From: Candidatus Puniceispirillum sp.
GTDB taxonomy: Bacteria; Pseudomonadota; Alphaproteobacteria; Puniceispirillales; Puniceispirillaceae
Reading direction: 5' to 3'
Assembly: GCA_016778825.1 (NCBI GenBank)
Contig: JADHOU010000069.1
Coordinates: 1-7,766, forward strand
Length of the DNA stretch: 7,766 nucleotides
Shown: positions 1 to 6,286 of the stretch, one piece after another
How positions within the stretch are numbered: the first letter of the stretch is position 1
Layout: every line of letters begins with the position of its first letter
The notes under the pieces: generated by a model
The model's database searches: none
Told to the model about the DNA's origin: nothing
Seen by the model: only the letters and a program-made list of their open reading frames with translations
Translations under genes and position numbers: made by a program

Positions 1-643
1 GGCAGCGTTGGGGCTGATCGGATGGCTTGGCGCGGGCATTGGCGCCGATATCTGGCAACAGCTAAAGCCAAATGACACAGCCAGCTTTGGCGCACGCGCA
101 AAGCGTATACCGAATGATGTGATTGGCATGTGGGTGGCGCATTTCGGCGTTGTGATTTTCATGCTTGGTGCCGTTGGCGATAATCTTTTCAACAGCGAAC
201 AGGTGGTGCGGGCAAAACCGGGTGATGTTATCCAGATTGCCGACCGTAATGTAACCTTTATCGGGGTAAAGCAGGTCGAAGGGCCAAATTACCAAGCGCT
301 TGCCGCGCAGCTGGAATATCGGGATGAAGATGGCCGATTATTCGCCCTTCTGACCCCTGAAAAACGCGTCTATAACGCCGAACGCCAGACCACAACCGAG
401 GCGGCTATCCGGCCAACTTTGCGCGGTGATGATTATGCCGTTCTTGGGGATGGTGACAACAAAATCGGCTATACATTGCGCCTCTATTATAAGCCGCTTG
501 TCAGCTGGATCTGGGGCGGTGCTGTGATTATGGCGCTTGGTGGGTTGATTGCCGCATTCGGACGTCAACGCGCCGCGACCAAACAGGCAAGCCTGCAGCA
601 AAATGCAGCAAGTGCCCTATCCACGCCGGATGGTGGTGCATGA
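1..643 (+). CDS. ccmF: Cytochrome c-type biogenesis protein CcmF, C-terminal part (5' end outside window)
   Basis: The reading frame is open from the first base; the TTG at position 8 is only an internal leucine codon, so about 213 C-terminal residues are visible and the start lies upstream. CcmF is the inner-membrane core of the System I haem lyase: it takes haem from holo-CcmE and, with CcmH and CcmI, attaches it to apocytochrome c in the periplasm. Visible family features, counted from the leucine at 8, are a membrane segment at about 39-61 (IGMWVAHFGV region), a periplasmic domain with the typical EKRVY and TEAAI motifs at about 118-134, and a last membrane segment at about 163-185 (KPLVSWIWGGA). 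The tryptophan-rich haem-handling WWD region expected earlier in the protein is outside the window. The stop overlaps the ccmG start (ATGA), indicating coupled translation. The tail after the last helix is a short polar cytoplasmic extension. Confidence 0.93.
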   Translation, partial: AALGLIGWLGAGIGADIWQQLKPNDTASFGARAKRIPNDVIGMWVAHFGVVIFMLGAVGDNLFNSEQVVRAKPGDVIQIADRNVTFIGVKQVEGPNYQALAAQLEYRDEDGRLFALLTPEKRVYNAERQTTTEAAIRPTLRGDDYAVLGDGDNKIGYTLRLYYKPLVSWIWGGAVIMALGGLIAAFGRQRAATKQASLQQNAASALSTPDGGA

Positions 644-1203
644 TGAGCCAGATGCGCCTGTCATTCCTTTTGCCACTTGTGGCATTTGGCATTCTGGCCT
701 TGGTTGGCGGGATGGCGCTTTACGGCACCTTATCTGGCAGTCGTGATCCAACCCAATTGCCATCGGTGTTTGTTGATAAACCAGCACCGCAAACCAATTT
801 ACCGCGGCTTGTCCAAACCGGATCAACAACTGGCAACAACGTGTCAGTGACCATGTTTCAGGGCAAACCGGTTTTGGTGAATTTCTTTGCGTCATGGTGT
901 GCGCCTTGCCGCGCCGAAGCACCTGCGCTTGAAATGCTGTCAAAACGCGTTGCCATTCTTGGCATTGCCTATAAAGATCGCGGCGAAGACACAACCGCCT
1001 TTCTACAGCAATATGGTAATCCATTTCAGGCGATTGGCATGGATGCTGATGGCCGAACCGGCATTGAGTGGGGCGTTTATGGCGTGCCGGAAACCTATCT
1101 TCTTGATGCAAATGGTGTGGTAAAGCTGCGCCATGCGGGGCCATTGACCCGCGGTGTTCTTGAAACCACAATTTTTCCAGCATTAGAGGCGCTTGGATTA
1201 TGA
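640..1203 (+). CDS. ccmG: Thiol:disulfide interchange protein CcmG/DsbE (membrane-anchored thioredoxin)
   Basis: This 187-residue protein has an N-terminal signal anchor (about residues 6-30) followed by a periplasmic thioredoxin fold. The active site is W86-C87-A88-P89-C90, and the cis-proline loop carries the GVPETY signature (148-153) that separates CcmG from general thioredoxins. In this family CcmG passes electrons from CcdA/DsbD to CcmH or directly to apocytochrome c, keeping the CxxCH cysteines reduced for haem ligation. The length is normal for the family. ATG 640 is chosen because it overlaps the ccmF stop; ATG 643 and ATG 652 are in the same frame and cannot be excluded. The end overlaps the ccmH start. 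The CcmG rather than ResA or TlpA assignment rests on both the motif and the operon position. Confidence 0.93.
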   Translation: MMSQMRLSFLLPLVAFGILALVGGMALYGTLSGSRDPTQLPSVFVDKPAPQTNLPRLVQTGSTTGNNVSVTMFQGKPVLVNFFASWCAPCRAEAPALEMLSKRVAILGIAYKDRGEDTTAFLQQYGNPFQAIGMDADGRTGIEWGVYGVPETYLLDANGVVKLRHAGPLTRGVLETTIFPALEALGL

Positions 1204-1730
1204 TGATGGCAACGGGTTTATGGCGGACGCATATCCTCATCGGGCTTGCCCTTTTGAATATGGTAATTGGCCTTGTGTTTATCAGTGCCACAAACACACC
1301 GGCACACGCCATTACCGCTGAAGAAATGCTGGCCAATCCCGTGCTTGAAGAACGCGCGCGCAATCTATCCAAACAATTGCGCTGTCTTGTTTGTCAAAAT
1401 CAATCCATTGATGACAGTGATGCCGATCTTGCCCGTGATCTTCGCCGCGAAGTTCGAAGCCAGATTGCCGCCGGTACCAGCGATGACGCAATCATTGACC
1501 AGCTTCGCGCAAAATATGGGGATTATGTGCTGCTTAACCCGCCACTTGATCAGGCGACATTGTTTTTATGGCTTTCCCCGCTTGGGTTTATTCTTCTTGG
1601 CGGGCTGATTGTGATGATGGCACGTCGTCAGCGCGGCGCAGCCATTACCACGGAATTGGAAGCTGCCGAACGCGCGCGTATCGAAAAAATGCTGGCAAGC
1701 CGCGACATTGAAAACAGGCCAAAAACATGA
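1200..1730 (+). CDS. ccmH: Cytochrome c maturation protein CcmH (CycL-type thiol oxidoreductase subunit)
   Basis: This 176-residue protein has a cleavable-looking signal sequence (about residues 10-37, ending in AHA) and a short periplasmic three-helix domain with the diagnostic LRCLVCQNQ motif (C62 and C65). Further family markers are the DLRREVR stretch at 80-86 and YGDYVLLNPP at 106-115. A C-terminal membrane helix (about 119-141) is followed by a charged cytoplasmic tail. The cysteine pair is the reductant or thiol-exchange partner for apocytochrome c in the CcmF-CcmH-CcmI complex. Three in-frame ATG codons stand in a row at 1200, 1203 and 1206; an AGAGG at 1185-1189 lies ten bases before the first, and the first overlaps the ccmG stop. 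This is the short form of CcmH, with the TPR part encoded separately as ccmI just downstream. Confidence 0.94.
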   Translation: MMMATGLWRTHILIGLALLNMVIGLVFISATNTPAHAITAEEMLANPVLEERARNLSKQLRCLVCQNQSIDDSDADLARDLRREVRSQIAAGTSDDAIIDQLRAKYGDYVLLNPPLDQATLFLWLSPLGFILLGGLIVMMARRQRGAAITTELEAAERARIEKMLASRDIENRPKT

Positions 1731-3157
1731 TCACGCAAATTTTGAATAATCTGTCACTTGCCAGCCTGCCGGTGATTATCGGCGCGACTGTCATCGGGCT
1801 TGGTTTAACCGGGCTGTTACTGTGGATCATCAGCCGTGGCCGCCCACATCAATCAACCGATATACAGACAGCCGCGCTATTCAGCAAAATTGATCTTCTG
1901 CAGGCCGAACGCCAGCGTTGTGATGCCGATCACGCCAATGGCAGCATCAGCACCGACGAATATGCCAGCGCTTGCCGTGACATTGACCGGCGGCTGCTTG
2001 GGCTTAGCACCGAGATGGACCGGCTTGGGCAAAGCGGAACGTCGCTTTTAACGCCACGCAATATTTCGATTAGTCTGCTGGTTCCGGCATTGTCATTGGT
2101 GATTTATCTTGGTATTGGCAACCCGCAAAGCCCCGACCGTCCATTTGCCAGCCGTAGCGCGGAAATCACCGCCGCCAAGGCTGGTGCCAATCAAAACCAG
2201 AATGCGGCGGCAACCGTGCTTCGCGATGCAATCAAGGCAACCGAAGCAACACCAAATAATGTTGAGGCATGGCTTTTATTGGGCCAGGCAGCGGCCAATG
2301 TAAATGATAATGAAACCGAAATCCGCGCGCTTCGCACCGCCATCGACATCACCAAAGGTGATATCGCCATCACCTCGATGCTTGCCGAAGCATTGAGCCG
2401 TGCCGCCGACGGACAGGTTACAATCCCTGCCCGCGCTTTGATCAAAACCGTTCTTGAGGCTGATCCAGCCGAACCGCGGGCGCTGTTCCTTGACGGTTTA
2501 GCGGCATTTCAAGATGGTGATTACGCCATTGCCATTGGCCAGTGGCAGGCATTGCTTGCCGTCTCAAACCCTGATGCGCCATGGGTGACGCTTGTTCGTG
2601 AAAATATGCGACGCGCCGCCGAGGCTGGCAATATCACATTACTGCCAGAACAAGCTACCGCCGCCGCACCAGCCGGACCCGATGCCCAAGCGATGGCCGA
2701 TGCTGCCAATATGACCGAGGCTGAGCGCGAAGAGATGATTGCCAGCATGGTAAAGCGGCTTGAAGACCGGCTTGTCGAAACGCCTGATGATACAGATGGC
2801 TGGGTTCGGCTTGCCCGCGCCTATGATGTCCTTGGCCAGAATGAAAAGGCGCTTGAAGCGCTTGCTAATGCTGCCAGATCAGCCCCTGATGATCTTGACG
2901 TCCAGCTGAGCTTTCTTGAATTGATCCTTGCCTCTGGCACTACATCTGCTGATATCACACGAGCAACAGCGGCGCTTGCCGCCGCCAAAAAGATTGCGCC
3001 AAACGATCCGCAAACGCTGTTTTTTGAAGGTCATCTTGCCCGCCTTGCTGGCAATGATGGAACCGCGCGCATTGCATGGACAGCATTACTGAAACTAATG
3101 GAACCAGGTTCAGAGCCAGCAAAGGCGCTTGAAGCCGAAATCAACAAGCTTAATTAA
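1727..3157 (+). CDS. ccmI: Cytochrome c-type biogenesis protein CcmI/CycH (TPR apocytochrome chaperone)
   Basis: This 476-residue protein has the CcmI layout. A first membrane helix (about 14-36) leads into a cytoplasmic segment with coiled-coil character (about 47-103, rich in charged residues and including a GxxSxxEYA-like stretch). A second membrane helix (about 113-131) is followed by a large periplasmic region of TPR-like helices in two blocks, roughly 163-280 and 335-460. An Ala/Pro-rich linker at about 308-325 separates the blocks. The second block starts with the family-typical MVKRLEDRLVETPDDTDGW stretch. CcmI binds the C-terminal helix of apocytochrome c and delivers it to the CcmF/CcmH ligation machinery. 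ATG 1727 overlaps the ccmH stop, giving four-base coupling. It is the last gene of the operon and converges on the GrdB-like gene 16 bases away. Confidence 0.91.
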   Translation: MITQILNNLSLASLPVIIGATVIGLGLTGLLLWIISRGRPHQSTDIQTAALFSKIDLLQAERQRCDADHANGSISTDEYASACRDIDRRLLGLSTEMDRLGQSGTSLLTPRNISISLLVPALSLVIYLGIGNPQSPDRPFASRSAEITAAKAGANQNQNAAATVLRDAIKATEATPNNVEAWLLLGQAAANVNDNETEIRALRTAIDITKGDIAITSMLAEALSRAADGQVTIPARALIKTVLEADPAEPRALFLDGLAAFQDGDYAIAIGQWQALLAVSNPDAPWVTLVRENMRRAAEAGNITLLPEQATAAAPAGPDAQAMADAANMTEAEREEMIASMVKRLEDRLVETPDDTDGWVRLARAYDVLGQNEKALEALANAARSAPDDLDVQLSFLELILASGTTSADITRATAALAAAKKIAPNDPQTLFFEGHLARLAGNDGTARIAWTALLKLMEPGSEPAKALEAEINKLN

Positions 3158-3170
3158 CCGCGAACCGTTT

Positions 3171-3189
3171 GGACTAAAGAGCCTTTTTT
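3171..3189 (+). terminator. Possible weak intrinsic terminator for the ccm operon
   Basis: GG(A)CT at 3171-3175, with one bulged A, can pair with AGCC at 3180-3183 around an AAAG loop, and six T residues follow at 3184-3189. It sits 14 bases after the ccmI stop. The stem is only four pairs with a bulge, so it is weak. It also overlaps the last codons of the convergent GrdB-like gene, which may explain the T run by itself. Confidence 0.3.
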
Positions 3190-4076
3190 AATTTAGCGGC
3201 GTCTTTTTTGACAGCGTCAAATTCGGCACGCAAATGGGCAATTTCAGCATCTGATAAAAGCGCAATATTGGAATAGTCCTTTTTCCAGTCAACCGCCCCC
3301 ACCCATTGAAGCGGTGATTGCTTAATCGTGCGCGGCGCGGTTGCATCAACCAGCAAATCAACCGCCAATTTCGCAGCAAGATCTTGCGAGGGCTGATCAT
3401 GCGGTAGGCCCGCGCCATTGCCAAGCGGTAAATCATTAAACAAAAGGCGAGGTGCCCCAACATAGGCAATAATATCACGCGCACAGCCCATGATCACCGT
3501 TGCAATGCCAGCCGCTTCAAGGTGCGCTGCTGCCAAAGCGATTGATTGATGGCATACAGGGCAATTTGGCACCATAACAACCGCGTCGACCGCATCAGCC
3601 TGACACAAGGATAACAGCTTTGGGCAATCGGTTTGCGTGGTGACGCGCTGCGAACGGTTGGTTGGCAATCCATAGAAATTTGGTGATACAGACCCGATAT
3701 ATCCGGTATCGGCAAGCCGCAATAACGCCGCAAGTGGGAAATAACTTGCCATATCGCTTGCGGTTGTGTGCGCCCGATCAATGGCAATATGCGCCACTCT
3801 TACATCGGGAAAGGGGGCGATAGGTTCGGCATAGCAGGTGAAAAATTTGGCCTTTCCATTATAGGGTGCACTTGGCCCCTGCTCGCCATTTTTCGGATTG
3901 AAAAGTGATGCGGTAGTGACAATGCCAATACGCGCCGCCAAAAGTGGCTTTTGCAAATTGGCAAAAGGCACATCATCAAGCTTGGCCCATTCATAGGGTT
4001 TGCCATAGCCAAGACCGATATAATAGTTCTTGATCCGCGGCAGATAATCAAGCGGGGCGTCAAAATCGATATCCAT
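3174..4076 (-). CDS. GrdB-like reductase family protein with CPVC motif (glycine/betaine/sarcosine reductase selenoprotein B relative)
   Basis: This is a 300-residue soluble protein with no signal peptide. It resembles the glycine/sarcosine/betaine and D-proline reductase B-subunit family. Relevant stretches are an early IGIVTTASLF strand (50-59), a region ending in LADTGYIGSVSPNFYG (121-136), and DAVVMVPNCPVCHQS (164-178) followed by an amphipathic helix and AGIATVIMG. In the selenoprotein relatives the motif is Sec-x-x-Cys; here C172-P-V-C175 is ordinary cysteine, so this is a Cys-type homologue, as found in aerobic bacteria that do not make glycine reductase. The C-terminal about 25 residues are lysine-rich and helical. 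The start is supported by a GAGGA at 4085-4089, eight bases upstream. It is the last gene of the sulfur unit, 46 bases after the DUF6691 stop. The substrate is unknown; a reductive thiol or sulfur role is inferred only from context and the dithiol motif. Confidence 0.75.
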   Translation of the reverse strand: MDIDFDAPLDYLPRIKNYYIGLGYGKPYEWAKLDDVPFANLQKPLLAARIGIVTTASLFNPKNGEQGPSAPYNGKAKFFTCYAEPIAPFPDVRVAHIAIDRAHTTASDMASYFPLAALLRLADTGYIGSVSPNFYGLPTNRSQRVTTQTDCPKLLSLCQADAVDAVVMVPNCPVCHQSIALAAAHLEAAGIATVIMGCARDIIAYVGAPRLLFNDLPLGNGAGLPHDQPSQDLAAKLAVDLLVDATAPRTIKQSPLQWVGAVDWKKDYSNIALLSDAEIAHLRAEFDAVKKDAAKLKKAL

Positions 4077-4122
4077 TGCATCAGTCCTCGAACAATATTA
4101 GCAGCCTTATCCGGCTAAAAGG

Positions 4123-4542
4123 CTAAGTCAGACGGCGCATCACAATTTGGCCAACCAGAAGACCAGTAATCAAAAGACCAAAAAACGGCAGCATCGCTTG
4201 GCCATTGAGAAGCAGGCTTGCGACCACGGGTCCCGGACATAGACCGGCAAGTCCCCAACCAACCCCAAAAATCACACTGCCGATCACCAGCGGCTTGTCA
4301 ATATTGGTTGAGGTCGGCATTGAAAATGTGGCGCTTTGGATTGGCGCTTTGCGTTTCATCACAAAGCGGTGGCCAATGGCATTCACCAGCACACCGCCGC
4401 CCATCACAAATGCCAATGACGGATCCCAATCACCAAAAACATCAAGAAACCCAACGACTTTACTTGGGTTCAACATACCGGCAATGGCAAGGCCGATGCC
4501 AAAAACAGAGCCGATGATCAAAGCTGTTATCAAACGTGTCAT
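4123..4542 (-). CDS. DUF6691 / YeeE-YedE family membrane protein, half-transporter 2
   Basis: This 139-residue hydrophobic protein has about four membrane segments (about 3-22, 42-62, 85-105 and 113-135). Motifs seen are GxGLAIAGMLNPSKVVGFLD (16-34), WDPSLAFVMGGG (39-50) and GWGLAGLCPGP (95-105). Cys102 in the LCPGP loop matches the kind of conserved cysteine that hands thiosulfate along the pore of the YeeE/TsuA permease. The protein is about half the length of a full YeeE and corresponds to one half of the internal repeat. Its partner half is encoded 15 bases upstream on the same strand. A GGGA at 4549-4552 lies six bases before the start. The pair probably forms a heteromeric channel for thiosulfate or a related sulfur anion. 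The family is clear, but the substrate is inferred from the persulfide dioxygenase next door. Confidence 0.85.
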   Translation of the reverse strand: MTRLITALIIGSVFGIGLAIAGMLNPSKVVGFLDVFGDWDPSLAFVMGGGVLVNAIGHRFVMKRKAPIQSATFSMPTSTNIDKPLVIGSVIFGVGWGLAGLCPGPVVASLLLNGQAMLPFFGLLITGLLVGQIVMRRLT

Positions 4543-4557
4543 GATCGATCCCGGCCG

Positions 4558-4989
4558 CTAAACATGATTGACGATGAAAACAGTCGCCACCGCGCTTGTC
4601 ATAAAGGCCATCACCGCAATCAATGACCGTGGCGAAAATCGGGCAAGGCCACAAATGCCATGACCCGATGTACAGCCCGACCCGATTGCCGTGCCAAGCC
4701 CAACCAAAAAAGCCGCGATATAGAATTGCGGCCCGCTAGCAACCGCCTGCCAGATAATTGGTGCCTTGGTAATAACCTGCCACATAATTGGGCCAACCAC
4801 TGCGCCGAGCAAAAACGCCAGCCGCCAGCCACGTTCGGCCGATGATACGGCTCCAAACAACCCACCAATGATGCCGCTAACGCCCATAACGCGGCCTTGA
4901 AAAGCCATTAGCATTAATGCTGCCAGCCCGATTAAACATCCGCCCAGAAAGGCGCTGACCGGGGTAAAACTCGACCATGCAATCGTCAT
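4558..4989 (-). CDS. YeeE/YedE family sulfur transport protein, half-transporter 1
   Basis: This 143-residue membrane protein has hydrophobic segments at about 10-30, 35-50, 57-80, 88-105 and 121-140. The signature is GLGTAIGSGCTSGHGICGL (97-115), in which Cys106 and Cys113 lie in the re-entrant loop of the YeeE family. Cysteines at such sites bind the sulfane sulfur of thiosulfate in characterised TsuA/YeeE proteins. The ATG at 4989 is preferred over the in-frame TTG at 4992 because AAGGA (4996-5000) stands six bases before the ATG. It lies downstream of the persulfide dioxygenase across an 84-base gap that holds two inverted repeats, and is followed after 15 bases by its DUF6691 partner. 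Such split pairs are common next to persulfide dioxygenase genes in proteobacteria. Transport of thiosulfate is likely, not proven. Confidence 0.87.
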   Translation of the reverse strand: MTIAWSSFTPVSAFLGGCLIGLAALMLMAFQGRVMGVSGIIGGLFGAVSSAERGWRLAFLLGAVVGPIMWQVITKAPIIWQAVASGPQFYIAAFLVGLGTAIGSGCTSGHGICGLARFSPRSLIAVMAFMTSAVATVFIVNHV

Positions 4990-4995
4990 CAATTT

Positions 4996-5000
4996 TCCTT
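4996..5000 (-). promoter_or_regulatory. Ribosome binding site of the YeeE gene (decides the start)
   Basis: Read on the - strand this is AAGGA, six bases before the ATG at 4989. The spacing suits the ATG better than the TTG at 4992, which would be only three bases away. I therefore trim one codon from the longest open frame. Confidence 0.6.
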
Positions 5001-5019
5001 TAGCAGCAATAATTTTGTC

Positions 5020-5041
5020 GGTCGATCGCGATCGGGCGACC
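5020..5041. repeat. Inverted repeat B: GGTCG / CGACC with inner palindrome
   Basis: Outer arms GGTCG (5020-5024) and CGACC (5037-5041) are perfect reverse complements. Between and partly overlapping them is the perfect 12-base palindrome CGATCGCGATCG (5023-5034). It abuts inverted repeat A with no base between them. No U-rich tract follows on the - strand, so it does not look like an intrinsic terminator for the persulfide dioxygenase gene. It could be a protein-binding site or an mRNA structure upstream of the YeeE gene. Confidence 0.5.
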
Positions 5042-5063
5042 TTTGACGGTTAATCACGTCAAA
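5042..5063. repeat. Inverted repeat A: TTTGACG-N8-CGTCAAA
   Basis: Seven-base arms at 5042-5048 and 5057-5063 are perfect reverse complements around an eight-base AT-rich spacer. It starts 11 bases after the persulfide dioxygenase stop (read on the - strand) and ends where inverted repeat B begins. The 22-base symmetrical shape suits a dimeric regulator operator; as RNA it would be a seven-pair hairpin. No tract of U follows it. Confidence 0.55.
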
Positions 5064-5073
5064 ACCATAAAAA

Positions 5074-5979
5074 TCAGGAAGATTCCCTGGATTTTAATCC
5101 GGAGATAGGAACCTTTAGATAGACATCGCCATCCGGCTCGGCAGCGGGCATATGGCCTGCACGCATATTAACCTGAATTGACGGCATGATCAAGGCTGGC
5201 ATGGCAAGCGTGGCATCACGTTTTAACCGCATCGCCACGAAATCGGCCTCGCTTGCGCCTTTGCCAATATGAATATTTTTAGCGCGTTCTTCAGCGACCG
5301 TTGTTTGCCAGGCAAAAGAACGCCCGTCAGGGCCATAATCATGGCAGACAAAGATACGCATTGCGTCATCAAGCGCTAGAATCTTCTGGATCGATTGATA
5401 CAGCTGGGCGGCATCACCACCCGGGAAATCGGCGCGTGCAGTGCCGCCATCAGGCATGAAAAGCGTATCACCAACAAAAACGGCATCGCCAATCACATGC
5501 GTCATACAAGCAGGAGTATGGCCGGGGGTATGCATCACATAGGCTGGCATTTCGCCAATCGAATAGCGGCTTCCATCTTGAAACAAAACATCAAACTGGC
5601 TGCCATCACGCTGGAATTCGGTGCCAGCATTGAACATTTTGCCAAAAACTTCCTGCACCTCGACAATCTGTTTGGCAATGCCGATTTTACCGCCGCGTTC
5701 CTGCTGGATATAGGGGGCAGCTGATAAATGATCAGCATGAACATGCGTTTCAATAAGCCATTCAACCGATAATTGATGTTTTTCAACATAATCAATGATC
5801 TTATCAGCATGCGTATAGGCAATCTTGCCAGCGGCGTAATCAAGATCAAGAACGCTGTCAATGATCGCACAGGCATTGCTTTGCGGGTCTTTTACCACAT
5901 AGCTGATGGTGTTGCTTGCCGCGTGAAAAAATCCTTCAACATGAGGGATAATCTGGTCTGATTGGGGATCGGATGGCAT
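5074..5979 (-). CDS. Persulfide dioxygenase, ETHE1/Blh-type metallo-beta-lactamase-fold protein
   Basis: This 301-residue cytoplasmic protein of the metallo-beta-lactamase fold carries the full ETHE1-type motif set: ETHVHADH (H79, H81, D83, H84), TPGHTPAC (H154), GDTLF (D171), GGTARADFPGGDA (178-190) and CHDYG (H213). In this family a mononuclear Fe(II) is held by two His and one Asp (here H79, H154 and D171), and glutathione persulfide is oxidised to sulfite and glutathione. The extra C-terminal segment, PSIQVNMRAGHMPAAE, is typical of the bacterial Blh (BigR-operon) branch, which is longer than mitochondrial ETHE1. It is the first gene of a leftward unit with two YeeE halves and a GrdB-like gene. 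An in-frame TAA lies two codons upstream of the ATG, so the start cannot be much earlier; the ribosome binding site is poor. No BigR-type repressor gene is visible in the window. Confidence 0.92.
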   Translation of the reverse strand: MPSDPQSDQIIPHVEGFFHAASNTISYVVKDPQSNACAIIDSVLDLDYAAGKIAYTHADKIIDYVEKHQLSVEWLIETHVHADHLSAAPYIQQERGGKIGIAKQIVEVQEVFGKMFNAGTEFQRDGSQFDVLFQDGSRYSIGEMPAYVMHTPGHTPACMTHVIGDAVFVGDTLFMPDGGTARADFPGGDAAQLYQSIQKILALDDAMRIFVCHDYGPDGRSFAWQTTVAEERAKNIHIGKGASEADFVAMRLKRDATLAMPALIMPSIQVNMRAGHMPAAEPDGDVYLKVPISGLKSRESS

Positions 5980-6093
5980 TTTTTAAGTCTTGCTTTCCTC
6001 AAATCGAAATGAAATCAAAAATCATGGCATTAGCTTGCAAGGTCATACCATCGACGCGCGCAAAAGAAACAAACAACCGTATCTGCTGTTAGA

Positions 6094-6099
6094 ATTATA
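6094..6099 (-). promoter_or_regulatory. Candidate -10 element for the persulfide dioxygenase operon
   Basis: The - strand reads a perfect TATAAT here, inside an AT-rich patch, about 115 bases before the persulfide dioxygenase start. The matching -35 at 17-base spacing (CTGTTC, 6117-6122) is poor. If it is real, the 5' leader would be about 105-110 bases. A regulator-dependent promoter is possible, but AT-rich chance is also possible. Confidence 0.3.
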
Positions 6100-6180
6100 T
6101 AGTATCAAAAACCGCAGAACAGGCAAATATTTTCCAGTTGTAATTCGCCAAATCGCCTGCCAAACTTTTTCATCTTCACC

Positions 6181-6205
6181 GAACATCTTGGTAACAGGGA
6201 TGTTC
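6181..6205. repeat. Inverted repeat GAACATC-N11-GATGTTC
   Basis: Perfect seven-base arms lie at 6181-6187 and 6199-6205. In RNA of the + strand two additional G-U pairs shrink the loop to seven bases, and TTCTTTCTT-like sequence overlaps and follows the right arm. It lies about 80 bases before the first DUF1330 start and about 200 bases before the persulfide dioxygenase start. It may be an operator serving either direction or a small RNA hairpin. Confidence 0.45.
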
Positions 6206-6286
6206 TTTCTTGATCCAGATCTGGTTTCGATCCCGCAAAACCAAGAGTTTGGCTTTTAAACAACTACGGGCAAAACGGAATGTAAA

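Larger units (their letters stand above)
5980..6286. other. Divergent intergenic region with several short dyads, no convincing gene
   Basis: These 307 bases separate the leftward sulfur unit from the rightward DUF1330-dioxygenase unit and should hold both promoters. Seen here are a -10-like hexamer on the - strand (6094-6099), a 7-base-arm dyad (6181-6205), a 10-base perfect palindrome CCAGATCTGG (6215-6224), an imperfect dyad AAAACCAA-N4-TTGG(c)TTTT (6237-6257), and a small palindrome CTTGCAAG (6034-6041). I could not find a convincing -35/-10 pair for the rightward genes. The open frame at 5990-6259 (89 codons) has no recognisable family or composition support. Confidence 0.6.

Noticed and set aside
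8..10. TTG as start of the first gene
   Set aside because: The frame is open to the window edge and the protein matches the middle-to-end of CcmF, so this is an internal leucine.
617..1372. Long antisense frame (251 codons) over ccmG and the start of ccmH
   Set aside because: It mirrors the well-supported ccm genes on the other strand, and its translation is rich in Arg, His, Cys and Pro with no family resemblance.
4101..4125. Hairpin-like AGCC/GGCT repeats between DUF6691 and GrdB-like genes
   Set aside because: Stem of only four pairs with no T-run following on the - strand; it does not support a terminator, so I keep the genes in one unit.
4990..4992. TTG as start of the YeeE gene
   Set aside because: The next codon is ATG and the AAGGA site has a normal six-base spacing to that ATG, but only three to the TTG.
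5990..6259. 89-codon open frame in the divergent region
   Set aside because: No recognised family, no ribosome binding site that I can see, lysine/asparagine-rich low-quality composition unlike neighbours, and it covers the only place for both promoters.
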